Below, one piece after another: positions 11,620-24,101 of a stretch of 64,000 nt of DNA (position 1 is the stretch's first letter; each line of letters opens with the position of its first letter). The stretch comes from Zanthoxylum bungeanum (taxonomy: Eukaryota; Streptophyta; Magnoliopsida; Sapindales; Rutaceae), in assembly GCA_019454045.1 (NCBI GenBank), contig SKCR01034761.1:62001-126000 (forward strand), given 5' to 3'. A model generated the notes under the pieces. The model did no database searches. It saw nothing but the letters and a program-made list of their open reading frames with translations, and was not told the origin of the DNA. The position numbers and the translations under genes were made by a program.

Positions 11620-14430
11620 AGGTTGAGCATGAAAACGTTTAGGGCTTAAAATTGGGTAAATTGATTTTGAGCAGATTTTGTGAAATTGGATGAATGAATA
11701 TGCTTAATTGATGTTTAATTGAATATTGATTGGATCAATTTGATTAAATTTTGTTTAGAACAAATTTGCCCAATTTGGTGGTGTTGGCCGAATGGTTGGT
11801 CATACAATATGTCTTGGTGATTTTGATTTTTGATTCATTAGATGTGTTGGAAATCATTAGGGAATGTTTTTTAATGTTGAATTTGATTCAATTGGATTGG
11901 ATTTGTAATTTAGCATAATAAACCCTAATTGCCGAGATGAAGCCCTTATTATCTTGGTGATTTTTTGTTTCGTTGATCATTGGATGACTGAAACGATTGA
12001 GGAATGTGATTTAATGTCAATTGTTGAATTAATTGGATTGAATTCGAATCGGACACAAAAATCTCCTTCATTGCCGAGAATGATAAAGCATGTTTGGGTT
12101 GATTTTAATTGTGTTGGACATTGTGATGATGATGATCAAACAATTATGATTACTTGGATTGAAGTGTGCTGTTGGTATTGGTTTTAAATTGGTTGTTATT
12201 ATGTTATCATTTTATTAAATTGAATTGGAAGGAATTTTTTGTGTTTAAATTGGCCTTAAAATTGGATTTGGGCCTTTAAAGTTGGTAATGGGCTTATTGG
12301 ACTTTGTTGTACAAAGTTGGGTTTAGGAAAAATTGGTTGGATCCAATTGGGCCCAAAACCGCATCCATAAGCCCAAATTCGACTTAATGGACCTTTAAAT
12401 TTTAATTGGGCCTAATGGGCCTAAATTGATTTCTGGGCTTATGGGGTAACTCCCGGATTGGATTTTGGTTAGTCGGTTTGACCCGAGTTGACCAAAAGTC
12501 CACGCCTTAAGAAATTAATTAAAAGCCCATTGGACTTTAATTAAATTGACGTTGGACGTTAATCGGGCTTTGAGACCCGTTGCGATTAAATTTGGAATTT
12601 AAGTCGTAAAAGTTCATTAATAAAGTGTAGTGTTTAATTTGGAATTAAATAAGCGAATTAGAATTAAATGCATATTGAATTGGATTTAATTAAGTAGTTT
12701 AATTTAATTCGAGAATTCGTACTTTGAGTACTTATTCGCAAAAATGAGTTTGACTCGAGCAAAATCAAATCGTTGTTTGAACATTGGATGATCACTAATT
12801 ATCAGATTAATTAATTTGATTAGATTGATTGATAACATGCTTGTGTGAATACATGGTTGCGATGCATGAATAATGTATATCGGATGGATATTAGATGGGT
12901 GGGACAATTTTAGAAATTGTTGTAATAAATTAGATTTATTAAATTGGACCTGCGTGTCCAGCCTTATCACCTCCTTATTCTTTGTATTCTCTTCTCACCT
13001 ATTCCCCTCAATGTAAATGAGGTTTCTTTAGAAGTGTAGTGTAACGGGTAGAAGTAAATACTTGTGCTAGCGGGAGAGAGAAAGTGAGAGATTTGATCAA
13101 TGTGTAAAGTATCCATCTGCATATCATTATTATTTTTCATATGCGCTTTATTATGTGTTTAGAATGCATGTTTAAGGGTGTATGATGATGAGACCTTAAC
13201 AAAGATAATAAATTGGTTGCCAATTTACACTCGAAAAACCCTCGGATAATATTAAGCGTTTTTCCTTCCATTGAGTGATTCTCACTCAAGATCCGAGACT
13301 GGCATTGGCTTGTTGGCCAAAGTCAAGGCCTTTGTCTGTCGAAGATGTGTTTGAATCACGAAGGCTTTCTTCCATATCAGTGTCTTGTCCAAGTTGTGGT
13401 TTGTTGGCCAAAGTCAAGACCACTTCTTGTCCATCGACATTGATTACGAAGCTTTCCATGGTCAATGGGTCGCGCTTGACTAGGATCACTAAGTTTGTTG
13501 TGCTAAAGCCAAGGCTTAGTTGATTCAGAGGAACATGGTTAGGTAATACATTGGATGTATTGGCATATATAAGATATATGTTTCGGACTTGGATGTCCCC
13601 CTACCGGATCTAGGAATTGGATTGGATCCAATCGATCTTAGAGATCTACCTAGTTAATTATCATACAATTTGTTGACCAAAGTCAAGATTGTGTATATTT
13701 AACGGGATCCTAGCCCACTAGGAAACGCGGTTCCCGAGTACTCGACAGAGGGTTAGAGGCTCGCCAAAAAATAGTGGGAGGCAAGAATTGAATTAGCAAT
13801 ACTCGTTCAATTACTCGCCATATGCGCTCAACAATATCATCAATTCGTCAAATAAATTAAATGTTAGTTGGACTAATATTTAAATTGTTGTTTTAATAAA
13901 TAGTTGGACTATATATTCAAACTATTCAGTATAGTTGATTTTATAATTGGATTATAGTAATCAATATAATTGAATTTAATCTATAAATTTATAGTTGATA
14001 AATAGTTGGCCATTATAATCATTATAATAAATACCTTAATCGTTGATTAAATAGTTGGACTATTAAAATCAAGATAAAAGTGAAAGATTGACATTTAAAA
14101 CATAATACTAGGGAAAATGTATTTAAATGGCTTAATTTTCAAATTGGGAATAAAGTTTCAGGATGGTCCCGGAAAAATAATAAGTTACTTTATTTGATAA
14201 AATAACATATTATGCCTAAGCCCGGAGTTAAGCAAATAGTCGAGCATAATCTTTGGAAGATTTATGTAATGATAATTTAGTGCTTAATCCATTAAACTTG
14301 TCAAGTAGACTCCTTAATTTCTTAATCAGAACTAAGGATTAGATCTTTAAAGTATGATACTGAAATTGAAGGATCTTCATAAATCTATATTTAGATTTTA
14401 GAAGTACTAAAATTGCAATAATAACTCTTG
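11620..14430 (+). other. Long leader and unassigned 5' internal region of copia B
   Basis: About 2.8 kb without a gag frame that I can follow. Palindromic pieces like those of the LTR recur at 12590-12720, for example TTTAAT-TTGG-AATTAAA. A phrase TTGTTGGCCAAAGTCAAG occurs at about 13310 and 13401, with a variant at 13672. It is kept in copia A (19987, 20080, 20347). Open frames on both strands at 13275-13523 are shared with copia A but have no recognisable domain. Confidence 0.6.
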
Positions 14431-17400
14431 GAGAGTTAATGACTATTCTCAAGGAGATAAAGTCAAACTTTGCAATTAGGCAAGTAGCGCAAGGCACACC
14501 TTACTTCGATATTCTAGAAGGTCAAGGCTTGGCCAAAGGCTTCTGGAGTGTTGAAACTGGCAAAGGCAAAATCATTATAATCTTCTGGGAAGATAAAGGA
14601 CCTATCCCAAAATGTCTGCCTAAATGTGCAAACGGGATCGCGGAAGCGTGACTGCCGTTTGAACAAAGCAGACATGAAGGAACAGAAGAACGAGCAAGGC
14701 TCTGACTTCAAATATGTTTGTCAAAATTATGTTCACAACTAGTATTAAAATTGGATTTTAAATACTTAGTGTGGTACATAAATATATATTGATGTTCCGA
14801 ATCTGTTTTTAACAGGATACTGAGTTCAATAGAGATTTATCTGCGAACTGGAAACGGGATGAAAATCGCTGTTTTAACCATAGATACCTAAGTTTAGGAA
14901 CCACCTTCGAGTGTGTACCTAAATTTAGAAACTGTTATAATGTAACTAGTTTGACTAAATACATTATCTCTATATCAGTATTTAACCCGCTGCGGGTGAA
15001 CCTTTATATTCTAGAACACTAAAGTGTTTTATTATATAAAGATGATATTGAGATAAACACATTAGATGTGAATAACAGAATTTATATTTTGAATATAAAT
15101 AAATCTCAAATGTCTAAAATGACAAACAAATAGCTCGAACTGATTTGATCAGAAGAAACTAATTTGTGGCATTGTTGTCTGGGACACATTCAAACAAGAA
15201 TCGTATATCCACACTTTTGAAGAGTGGATACTAGGACTGTTTTGATTCCAATCAAATAAAGTCTACGAATCTAGTTTATTGGGCAATGTGCCTATAACAC
15301 ATTTACTTGGTAAAAGTGTAAATGCCACCGATCTGTTAGCTCTAGTTCATAATAAAGCAAGTGGGCCCATGTCTAGCTAGGCTAGATGTGGATATGAATA
15401 TTTCATGACCTTTACGGATGTGGGATCTCATTATGGTTATGTGTTTCTTTTGAAGAACACAAATCGAAAACTTTTAAGTTTCGACACGAAATAGACAAAC
15501 AGACAGGCTAAAGTATTAGACCGTCACGGTAAGACCGTAATGGAAAATACTTAAGCAATAAGTTTCTTATATACTTGAAAGAGTAAAGTATTCTTTCAAA
15601 TGAGGACTCCTCCCGGAACACGTCAGTTTGATGGTGTGTCCGAACGGATTAACCGAATTGTGTTAGACATGATAAGGCTAATCATGAGTCGCTCTGAGCT
15701 ACCATTTACTTCAACGGATAAGCTTTAAAAAGTGCAAGAACTTATTTAGAATAAGGTTCCATTAAAATCTATTAGACAAATTTCATATTAGATATAACGA
15801 GAAAGAAATCGGGTTTCACATTCCTGAGAATTTGGGTATGCTAGGCATATGTTTGGATGATACCAAAGTAGAACCCAAATTGGATAAGTGCCAATTGTAG
15901 GTTATCCTAGGGATACCAAAAGTATTGTACTTTACAACTCACAAGAGAATAATTAGATTGTTTCTCACCATGCGGATTTCCTAAGAGGAATACAGATATG
16001 CAGTGGTAAGTGAGAGGATAGTAAAACTCGATAAAAATCGTAGTAATACTATTCCAGGCATCGAATCCTAATGGAACACAAAATAGTTCATCAATGATGA
16101 AACTATAACATTAATCTTCGAATACATAAGAACCGCGTAAGTCGGAGAGAGTCAGAAGAAAACCTGGGGTATGGGTTTCTGATCTCACCTCGTAAAGATG
16201 TCTATCTTTTGAGGTATACCATCTGACTACGTATGAGGAAGTGACACAAGGTATCGACTCCCTATTATGAAAAAGTGTCATGAGTCCGAAATGGATTCCA
16301 TGTATATCAACCAAGTTTGGATACTAGTTGATGTACCGCAAGGCATTGTGCCTATTGGTACTATAAGTCTTCAATGAAGACGTACATGGATGGCAACAAT
16401 CTAGGCTTTTAGCGGAAGGTATCGTTATCAACATTGTGTTGACTACGATTCAACCTTTTACATGTTGCCACGGTATATCCATTTGGATAATGCTTGCTTA
16501 TGCTGCATGTTTCATTTATGAAATATATCAGCTTAACGGGAAAATTGCTTTCCTTAAACAGAAACCTTTTGGAGGATGTTTATAACATCATGTCGGTTTT
16601 GTCGTACCTGAACTAGCAAACAGGTTTGCAGGTTGTTCGATCCATGTTTAGATTGAAGCTATCATAGGTTCTTGGAATTGTCATTTTGATGTGATCATAA
16701 TGGTTTATGATCTAATTCAATAAGAAATGATTCTTGTGTATATAAGAGAGTTAGTGGGAGTGCACTGACAGTGGATGTCCTATACAATAATGATAATGTA
16801 TTTCATTTCTTGGAAATGATATTCCCATAAATAACTATCGGTGAAATCTTGGCTTTCGAAAACTCTCCGTGGAATCGTACATTGAAAAATATACCTTACC
16901 TGGTGTCTCATACGCTTTGAGCATATGGATTCACAAACAGGCCAATCCAAGTGATAGTCACTGGATTGATGTTAAGAACATCCGTTAGTATCTTAGAGAT
17001 CTAAGGATGCTGTCTTAATCTGAGGAGATGGAGAACTTGAAGTGACTGGGATCACTGTAGCAAGTTTCCTAACCGATAAAGATGACTATAAGTCGCAAAT
17101 GGTACTATACAATTTGAATAACGATACAGTGAGCTGGAAATCTTCCAAACAAGATACTGTTACCGAATAAACAACAAATGTGGGTTATTGCTGCAGCTGA
17201 GGCGGCAATAGAAGCCTTCTGGGTCGACAATAAATCTAATTAGATTAGATATAATTCTGTTAGCAGCTGAGCTAGGCGTCAGCACAGGCTAAAGAATTAA
17301 TGGTCTCATCAACGATCCAGATACATACTTCGATATTCATCTGATTCGTTCGGATCATACATCGTGGCGATATGATGATCGAATAAATCGTATCAGATGA

Positions 17401-17495
17401 TAATCATGCAAATCCACTGACGAAAGCTTTTCTCAGCAATTTGAGCCAACCGTACATAGTTCGGGTGTCAGACACTCGAGTGACTGGCTATAGGC
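14430..17495 (+). pseudogene. Copia B gag-pol, heavily decayed
   Basis: Polyprotein for capsid, protease, integrase and RT-RNase H. Landmarks are recognisable across many stops and frameshifts. The nucleocapsid knuckle region is near 14600-14660. The gag-pre-integrase segment is near 15160-15190 (LWHCCLGH, where LWHxRLGH is usual). The integrase core is near 15370-15450, with GYEYFMTFTD followed by GYVFLLK. RT remnants lie at about 16050-16800. The RNase H end near 17390-17430 reads ANPLTKAF. Order gag-PR-IN-RT-RH is that of Ty1/copia. No frame longer than about 70 codons survives in the true reading direction, so it is dead. Confidence 0.8.
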
Positions 17496-17496
17496 C

Positions 17497-17507
17497 AAGT
17501 GGGAGAT
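17497..17507 (+). other. Polypurine tract of copia B
   Basis: AAGTGGGAGAT lies directly before the 3' LTR. It is the usual plus-strand primer form of plant copia elements. Confidence 0.85.
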
Positions 17508-19126
17508 TGTGGACAATTATGACCCATAGCGTCACTATTTGTACAGATCATGGTGTTCTTGTACAATTAACTATGTGACAAAGGAGATTGCACTCTTATC
17601 ATTTGTGATTAGATCACCAAGATGTATAAATGATGAGAGGTCCCTATGATTTGTTCCTAGACGGAGAATGATATGAGACAGTATCAGTCCACGAAGGATA
17701 AATCATTAAATATCCATAGTCAGAGTATTATCGAGATCGGACATCGATAAATATGTAAAAGACTAGTATTACACTTGTGCGCGTTGTGAGGGCACAACGG
17801 CATAGTTCTCATATATTTGGGTATAGGATACTCATGCAAGTGTAATAGGAGGTTGTGTTTTACTGATGGTACGGGAAACAGCTTCGCTCTAGATAGACCC
17901 CCTCGGAATTCCATTGGTAGTATAACTATGTGTCTATGGAAGTCCGAAATCAGGGTAGGTGTATTTGGTCTTAACCTGAGACTTGCACCGTTAATACTTG
18001 CGACAATCAATATACTTTGGTTGCGGTCGTCCAGGGTTTTAACAGGTTCTGTGTACGCCAATACTGGGTATATTGAGAATCGTAGTGTGTTGGGTGTGAT
18101 GTCAAGATGGAAGTGTAACTCCAGTCATATGGAGATGATGGTCACGTATGATACGAGATTGGTTCTCTTAAATGCTACAGCTATCGGCATAAAATGACAA
18201 GGTCATGTTTATCCGATTATAGAGACTAGTCACCAGATATCCGACATGTGCTTCGTACGGGGCAGACACAATTCCAGCCCCAGGCCTAGCACGTGATCAT
18301 CCGATACTGGACAGAAATACGCAATACTACGGTATACTACGCTTGATATAGATCCTTTATTCCAGTAAGGATATTTCTGGAGAATTGGGTAGGCATGGCG
18401 CTTTGCTAGAGGCCAACCTTGTCTTGTAAATCGGTATAAACGTAGTACGAGGTACTTACGTGTTCGGATAGTCCGACGACCGAATTTACTACCAACATAT
18501 CCGAGGATCTCATGGGTCGCTTCCCAAAGATTCACTGATGACGTATGACTCGCACTCTATATTAATCTGGGATTAATTAGAAGAGAGAGAAAATTAATCT
18601 GGGATTAATTGCCGTGATATTTTATCTGGGATGAAATATCAATTAAAGAGAGATAACGATTAATTTGGAATTAATCGAGAAATTAATATATTTGATATAT
18701 TAAACGAAATTAGATTTCGAAGCGGAATTAAAATTAGATTTTAATTCGGCCGAACGAATTAATTTAGAATTAATTCATTAATGACGTGAATAGTGATTTT
18801 GCTAGGCGTAATCATTTAATTACGACGCAACGGAAAATTCTTTATTTTGGAATTAGTGAACCCGAGCCCGAGATTATTTGCGAGGGCATTCGCATTTCGA
18901 ATTCGAGTGCGGCACGTCAAATCGCTAGTCGCATCAAGCGTCAAATCACAAGTCACTTTGAGTGATGTGACTTGACAACTTGATGGATTGAGTGATGTGA
19001 GTGGTTGGGGCTTTAATGGTTTGACTTTTAAAAGCCAAATTCAAGTGAAATTCATTTGAAATTCAAATGTGTGTATATAATACACAAATTTGGAAACCAA
19101 CCACAACATTTCTCTCTTCCTCAACA
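17508..19126 (+). repeat. 3' LTR of copia B with a 3' deletion
   Basis: It starts TGTGGACAATTATGACCC and matches LTR2 up to TCTCTCTTCCTC (equivalent to 11222). It then jumps to the terminal CAACA, losing about 380 bp including the R/U5 end. The element end and target duplication are intact, so the loss is internal to the LTR. Confidence 0.88.
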
Positions 19127-19131
19127 GTTAT

Positions 19132-21170
19132 TCCTTGATTAGGTTTTGGTTATTGGGTTTGACCCAAGTTGACCAAAAGTCCATGCCTTAAGAAATTAAT
19201 TGAAAGCCCACTGGACTTTAATCAAATTAACGTTGGACGTTAATCGGGCTTTGAGACCCGTAACGATTAAATTTGGAATTTAATTCGTAAAGGTTCGTCA
19301 AATAAAGTAGTATTTAATTTGGAATTAAATAGTGAATTAGTATTAAATACATATTAAATTAGATTTAATATTGTAGTTTAATTTAATTGAAGAATTCGTA
19401 CTTTGAGTACTTATTCGCAAAACGAGTTTGACTCGCGCAAAATCAAATCGTGGTTTGAACATTGGATGGTCATTAATTATCAGATTAATTAATTGGATTA
19501 GATTGATTGATAACATGTTTGTGTGAATACATGGTTGCATGAATAATGTATATCGGATGGATATTAGAATGGTGGGGCAATTTTGGAAATTGTTGTATAA
19601 ATTTAGAATTTATTAATTGGACCTGCGTGTCCAGCCTATTACCTCCATACTCTTTCTATTTCTTTCTCACCTATTCCCTCAATGTAAATGAGGTTTCTTT
19701 AGAAGTGTTATGTAACGGGTAGAAGTAATACTTGTTCCAGCGGGAGAGATGAAAGGGAGAGATTTGTTCTAGGAACAATGTGTTAAGTATCCATCATCAT
19801 ATCATTATTATTTTATTTACGCGCCTTATTATGTGTTTAGAATGCATGTTTAAGGGTGAATGATGATGAGACCTTAACAAAGATATTAAATTGGTTGCCA
19901 ATTTGCACGCGAAAAACCCTCACAAAATATTTAGCGTTTTTCCTTCCATTGAGTGATTCTTACTCAAGATCCAAGACTGGCATTGGTTTGTTGGCCAAAG
20001 TCAAGGCCTTTGTCCGTCGAGGATGTGTTTGAATCACGAAGGCTTTGTTCCATATCGGTGTCTTGTCCAAGTCGTGATTTGTTGGCCAAAGTCAAGATCA
20101 CTTCTTGTCCATCGACATTGATTACGAAGCTTTCCATTGTCAATGGGTTCCGCTTAACTGAGATCACTAAGTTTGTTGTGCCAAAGCCAAGGCTTAGATG
20201 GTTCAGAAGAAAAAGGATAGGCAATATATTGGATATATTGGCATATATAAGATATATGTTGCGGACTTGGATTCCCCCTACTGGATCTAGGAATTGGATG
20301 GGATCCAATTGATCTTAGAGATCTACCTAGTTAATTATCATACAATTTGTTGGCCAAAGTCAAGATTGTGTGACATTTAACGGGATCCTAGCCCACTAGG
20401 AAACAAGGTTTCCCGAGTACTCAACAAAGGGTTAGAGGCTCGCCGAAAATAGTTGGAGGCAAGTATTAAATTTGCAATATTCGTTTAGTAACTTGCCATA
20501 CGCGCTCATTTCATTTTTCGTCAATATAATTAATATTAGTTGGACTAATATTTAATGTTGTTTTAATAAAACAGTTGGACTGTATTCAAACTATTCATTT
20601 ATAGTTGATTATATAATCGGATTATAGTAATCAATATATTTGAATTTAATTGATCATTTATAGTTAATTTTATAATTGGATTATAGTAATCAATGTAATT
20701 GAATTTAACCAATAAATTATAGTTGATTATATAGTTGGACTATAGTAATCATTATAATAAATTATACCTAAATCTTTGATTAAATAGTTGGACTATTAGA
20801 ATCAAGATAATTGAAAGATTAATGTTTAAAACATAATCATGGGTGAAAAATGTATTTAAACGACTTTAATTTTCAAATTGGGAATATAATTTCAGGATGA
20901 TCCTGGAAACTAATAAGTTACTTTATTTGATAAAATAACATATTAGGCCTAAGCCAGGAGTTAAGCAAATAGTAGAGCATGATATTTGGAATATTCATGT
21001 GATGATAACTTTAGTGCTTAATCCATTAAGCTTGCCGAATAGACTCCTTAATTTCTTAATCAGAACTAAGGATTAGATCCTTAAAGTATGATATTGAAAT
21101 TGAAGGATCTTCATAGATCTATTCTTAGATCTTTGAAGTACTAAATTGTAATAGCACACTCTTGGAGAGT
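19132..21170 (+). other. Leader of copia A, right of copia B
   Basis: This continues the copia A leader from the point equivalent to about 12450 in copia B. It is non-coding as far as I can see. It includes palindromic TTAAT-type repeats (19260-19400) and the TTGTTGGCCAAAGTCAAG phrase three times. The antisense frame 19964-20308 has no recognised domain. Confidence 0.65.
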
Positions 21171-23642
21171 TAATGGCTATTCTCAAGGAGACAAAGCCAA
21201 AGTTTGCATTTAGGCAAGAAGCGCAAGACGCATCTTATTTCGACATTCCGAAAGGCCAAGGCTTCTGGGTACCGAATAGGGCAAAGGCAAAATCATTATA
21301 ATCTTCTTGGAAGATAAGGACATATCCCAAAATGTCTGCCTAAATTGTGGCAAACGAGGACACGGAAGCGTGACTGCCGTATGGACAAGGCAGAAATGAA
21401 GGAATTGAAGAACGGGCAAGGCTCTCACTTGAAATATGATTGTCATAAATATATTCACTACTAGTATTAAAATTGGATTTTAGATACTTAGTGTGGTATA
21501 TAAATATGTATTGATGTGCAAAATCTGCTATGAGCAGGATACTGACTTCAGTTGAGATTAATCTGCGAATTGAAAATGGGACGAAAGTCGCTATTTTAAC
21601 CGTAGAAACCTAAGTTTAGGAACTACCCTTCGGGTGTGTACTTAAATTAGGAAAATATTGTAATTTAACTAGTTTGACTAGATACATTATCTCTATATCA
21701 GGGTTTATCCCGTTGCGGGTATACCTTTATATTCTAGAACACTAAAGTGTTTCATTATATAAAGATGATATTGAGATAAACACATAAGATGTGAAAAAAA
21801 AATATTTATATTTTGAATATAAATATATCTCAAACATCTAATATGACAAACTAATAGCTCAAAACTGATTTGATCAGATGAAACTTTATTGTGGCATTGT
21901 TGTCTGGGACACAATTAAACAAGACTCGTATATCCACACTTTTGAAGAGTGGGTACTAGGACTAATTTGATTCCATTCAAATAATGTCTACGAATCTAGT
22001 TTATTGGGCAAAGTGCCTAAAACACTATTTACTTGGTAAAAGTGTAATTGCCACCGATCTGTTAGCCCTAGTTCATAGTGAAGCAAGTGGGCCCATGTCT
22101 AGCTAGGCTAGAGGTGGATATGAATATTGCGTGACCTTTACGGATGTGGCATCGCGTTATGGTTATGTGTCTCTTTTGAAACACAAATCGTAAACTTTTT
22201 CAGTTTCGATAGGAAATAGACAAACAGATCGACTAAAGTATTAAACCATCACGGTTAGACCATGATGAGAATACTTAAGTAATAAGTTTCTCGTATACTT
22301 GAAAGAGTATAGTATTCTTTCAATGAGGATTCCTCCCGGAACACGTCAGTTTGACGGTGTGTCAGAACGGAAAAACCGAATTTTGTTGGACATGATAAGG
22401 TTAATCATGAGTCACTCTGAGCTACCATTTCCTTCAATGGATACGCATAAACAGTGCAGAACTTATTTTGAATAAGGTTCCATAAAAATCTGTTTGACAG
22501 AATTCATATTAGATATGAACATGAAAGAAACCGGGTTTCTCATTCCTGAAGATTTGGGAATGCTAGGCATATGTTTGGATGATACCAAACCAGAACCCAA
22601 ATCGGATAAGTGCCTAACTTGTAGGTTATCCTAGGGAAACCAAAGTATAGTACTTATACAACTCACAAGAGAACAATGTAATTGTTGCTCACCATGCGGT
22701 TTTCCTAAGAGGAATACCTATATGCAGTGGTAAGTGGGAGGAAAGTAAAACTCGATGAAAATCGTAGTAATACTGTTCAAGGCACCGATTCCTTAATGGA
22801 ACACAAATAGTTCATCAAGGATGAAACTATACCAATAATCTTCGAATACACAAGAACCGCGTAGGTCGGACAGAGTCAGAAAACAACCTGGGGTATGGGT
22901 TTCTGATCTCACCTCATAAAGATGTCAATCTTATTGAGGTATACGAACTGACTACGTATGAGGAAGTGATACAAGGTATCGACTCCCTATTATGGAAAAG
23001 TGCCATAAAGTCCGAAATGGATCCCATGTATATCAACTAGGTTTGGATACTAGTTGATGTACCGCAAGGCATTGTGCCTACTGGTACTGTATAAGTCTTC
23101 AAGGAAGACATACATGGAAGGCAACATACCAACGTACAAAGCTAGGCTTGTAGCGAAAAGGTATCTTTATCAACATTGTGTCGATTACAACGAAACCTTT
23201 TACCTGTTGCCACGGTAAATCCATTTGGATAATGTTTACTGATGCTGCATGTTTCATTTATGATATATGACAGCTGAACGAAAATTGCTTTCTTGAAACG
23301 GAAACCTTTTGGAGGATGTTTACAACATCCTATCGGTTTTGTCGTACCAAAACAAGCAAACAAGGTTTACAGGTTATTCGATCCATGGATGGATTGAAGC
23401 AAGCATTGCGTTCTTGGAATTATCGTTTTGATATAATCATACTGGTGTATGATTTAATTCAAAACGAAAATGATTCTTGTGTATATAAGGAGGTTAGTGG
23501 GAGCACACTGACAATGACTGTCCTATAAAATAATGATGACTTATCATTTCTTGGAAATGATATTCCCATAATAAAATTGACGAAAGCTTGGCTTTCGAGA
23601 AAATTCTCCGTAGAATTCTTGGGAGAAACAACCTTTATTCTA
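21170..23642 (+). pseudogene. Copia A gag-pol, decayed and 3' truncated
   Basis: Same gene as in copia B. The nucleocapsid knuckle is clearer here: near 21336-21375, CLNCGKRGHG is followed in the next frame by KRDC, so a single frameshift splits the CCHC motif. The gag-pre-integrase segment lies near 21890, the integrase core near 22090-22200, and RT at about 22850-23640. The 70-codon frame at 23316-23528 holds SMDGLKQALRSWN and DSCVYKEVSGST, typical of the copia RT thumb side. The gene ends in RT (GETTFILGK), where a microhomology deletion joins it to the LTR at 23643-23648. Confidence 0.8.
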
Positions 23643-24096
23643 GGAAAACAATTAACTAATACACATTTTCCATTCTCTCTCCCTTCTCACGGTTGGAGTC
23701 ATTTTTCTCTCCCATTCACACCCAAGGGGCTGCTGCTTCCTATTCTATTTTCTGGTTTGACTGAGAGCACCAAGGAGAAGCCAGAGTGATTTTTGTGGTA
23801 AAAATCAAGAGTGCTAGCACACAATGGAGCCTTACAAAGGTGATAGGGAAACCGCACACGTGAGCATGGAATCACATCACGAAAGCTTGGAGTTTGGAAG
23901 ATGATCCAAAGCCGAAAATGGAGGACTATTTCTATGCCACTGCCGTGAGTCTTGGAGCACCATGGAAGGGAGAAAAGTTTTGTTCTTCACCGCATCGCCT
24001 CAACCGATCGATGTAAGTATTCTGCAACTTCCTCGTGTATTCACATGTTATTTTCATTGCTTGATATGATCTTGGGATGCTTAGAAAATTCCAACA
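23643..24096 (+). repeat. 3' LTR end fragment of copia A
   Basis: This matches 8455-8909 nearly base for base, including TTAACTAATACACATTTTCC and the ACAATGGAGCCTTAC segment, and ends TTCCAACA. It is followed by the CTTTT duplication. Confidence 0.9.
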
Positions 24097-24101
24097 CTTT
24101 T

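Larger units (their letters stand above)
9613..19126 (+). mobile_element. Ty1/copia element B (inner, nested in copia A)
   Basis: The element is bounded by TGTTGGAAAA (9613) and CAACA (19126) and flanked by a perfect duplication GTTAT (9608-9612 and 19127-19131). The sequence on either side joins into one continuous copia A leader. It has a full 5' LTR (9613-11605), an exact plant copia primer-binding site (11607-11619), a long leader, decayed gag-pol, a polypurine tract and a 3' LTR with a terminal deletion. Element A was in place before B, since B lies inside it. Confidence 0.92.
6911..24096 (+). mobile_element. Ty1/copia element A (outer), host of copia B
   Basis: The left end is TGTTGGACAG (6911) and the right end is TTCCAACA (24096). 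The flanking duplication CTTTT is perfect (6906-6910 and 24097-24101), and removing the element restores the AATATCTTTTAAAAGATG sequence seen in sister Athila LTRs. Order: 5' LTR 6911-8909, degenerate primer-binding site, leader 8910-9612, copia B insertion 9613-19126, one copy of GTTAT, the remaining leader and gag-pol 19132-23648, then the last 450 bp of the 3' LTR. The end of pol and the first 1.5 kb of the 3' LTR were deleted at a 6-bp microhomology, GGAAAA (23643-23648, equivalent to 8455-8460). Confidence 0.9.

Noticed and set aside
13275..13523. Overlapping frames on both strands, recurring at 19953-20312
   Set aside because: Recurrence reflects the shared copia leader. No known domain, and substitutions do not favour either frame as far as I can judge by eye.
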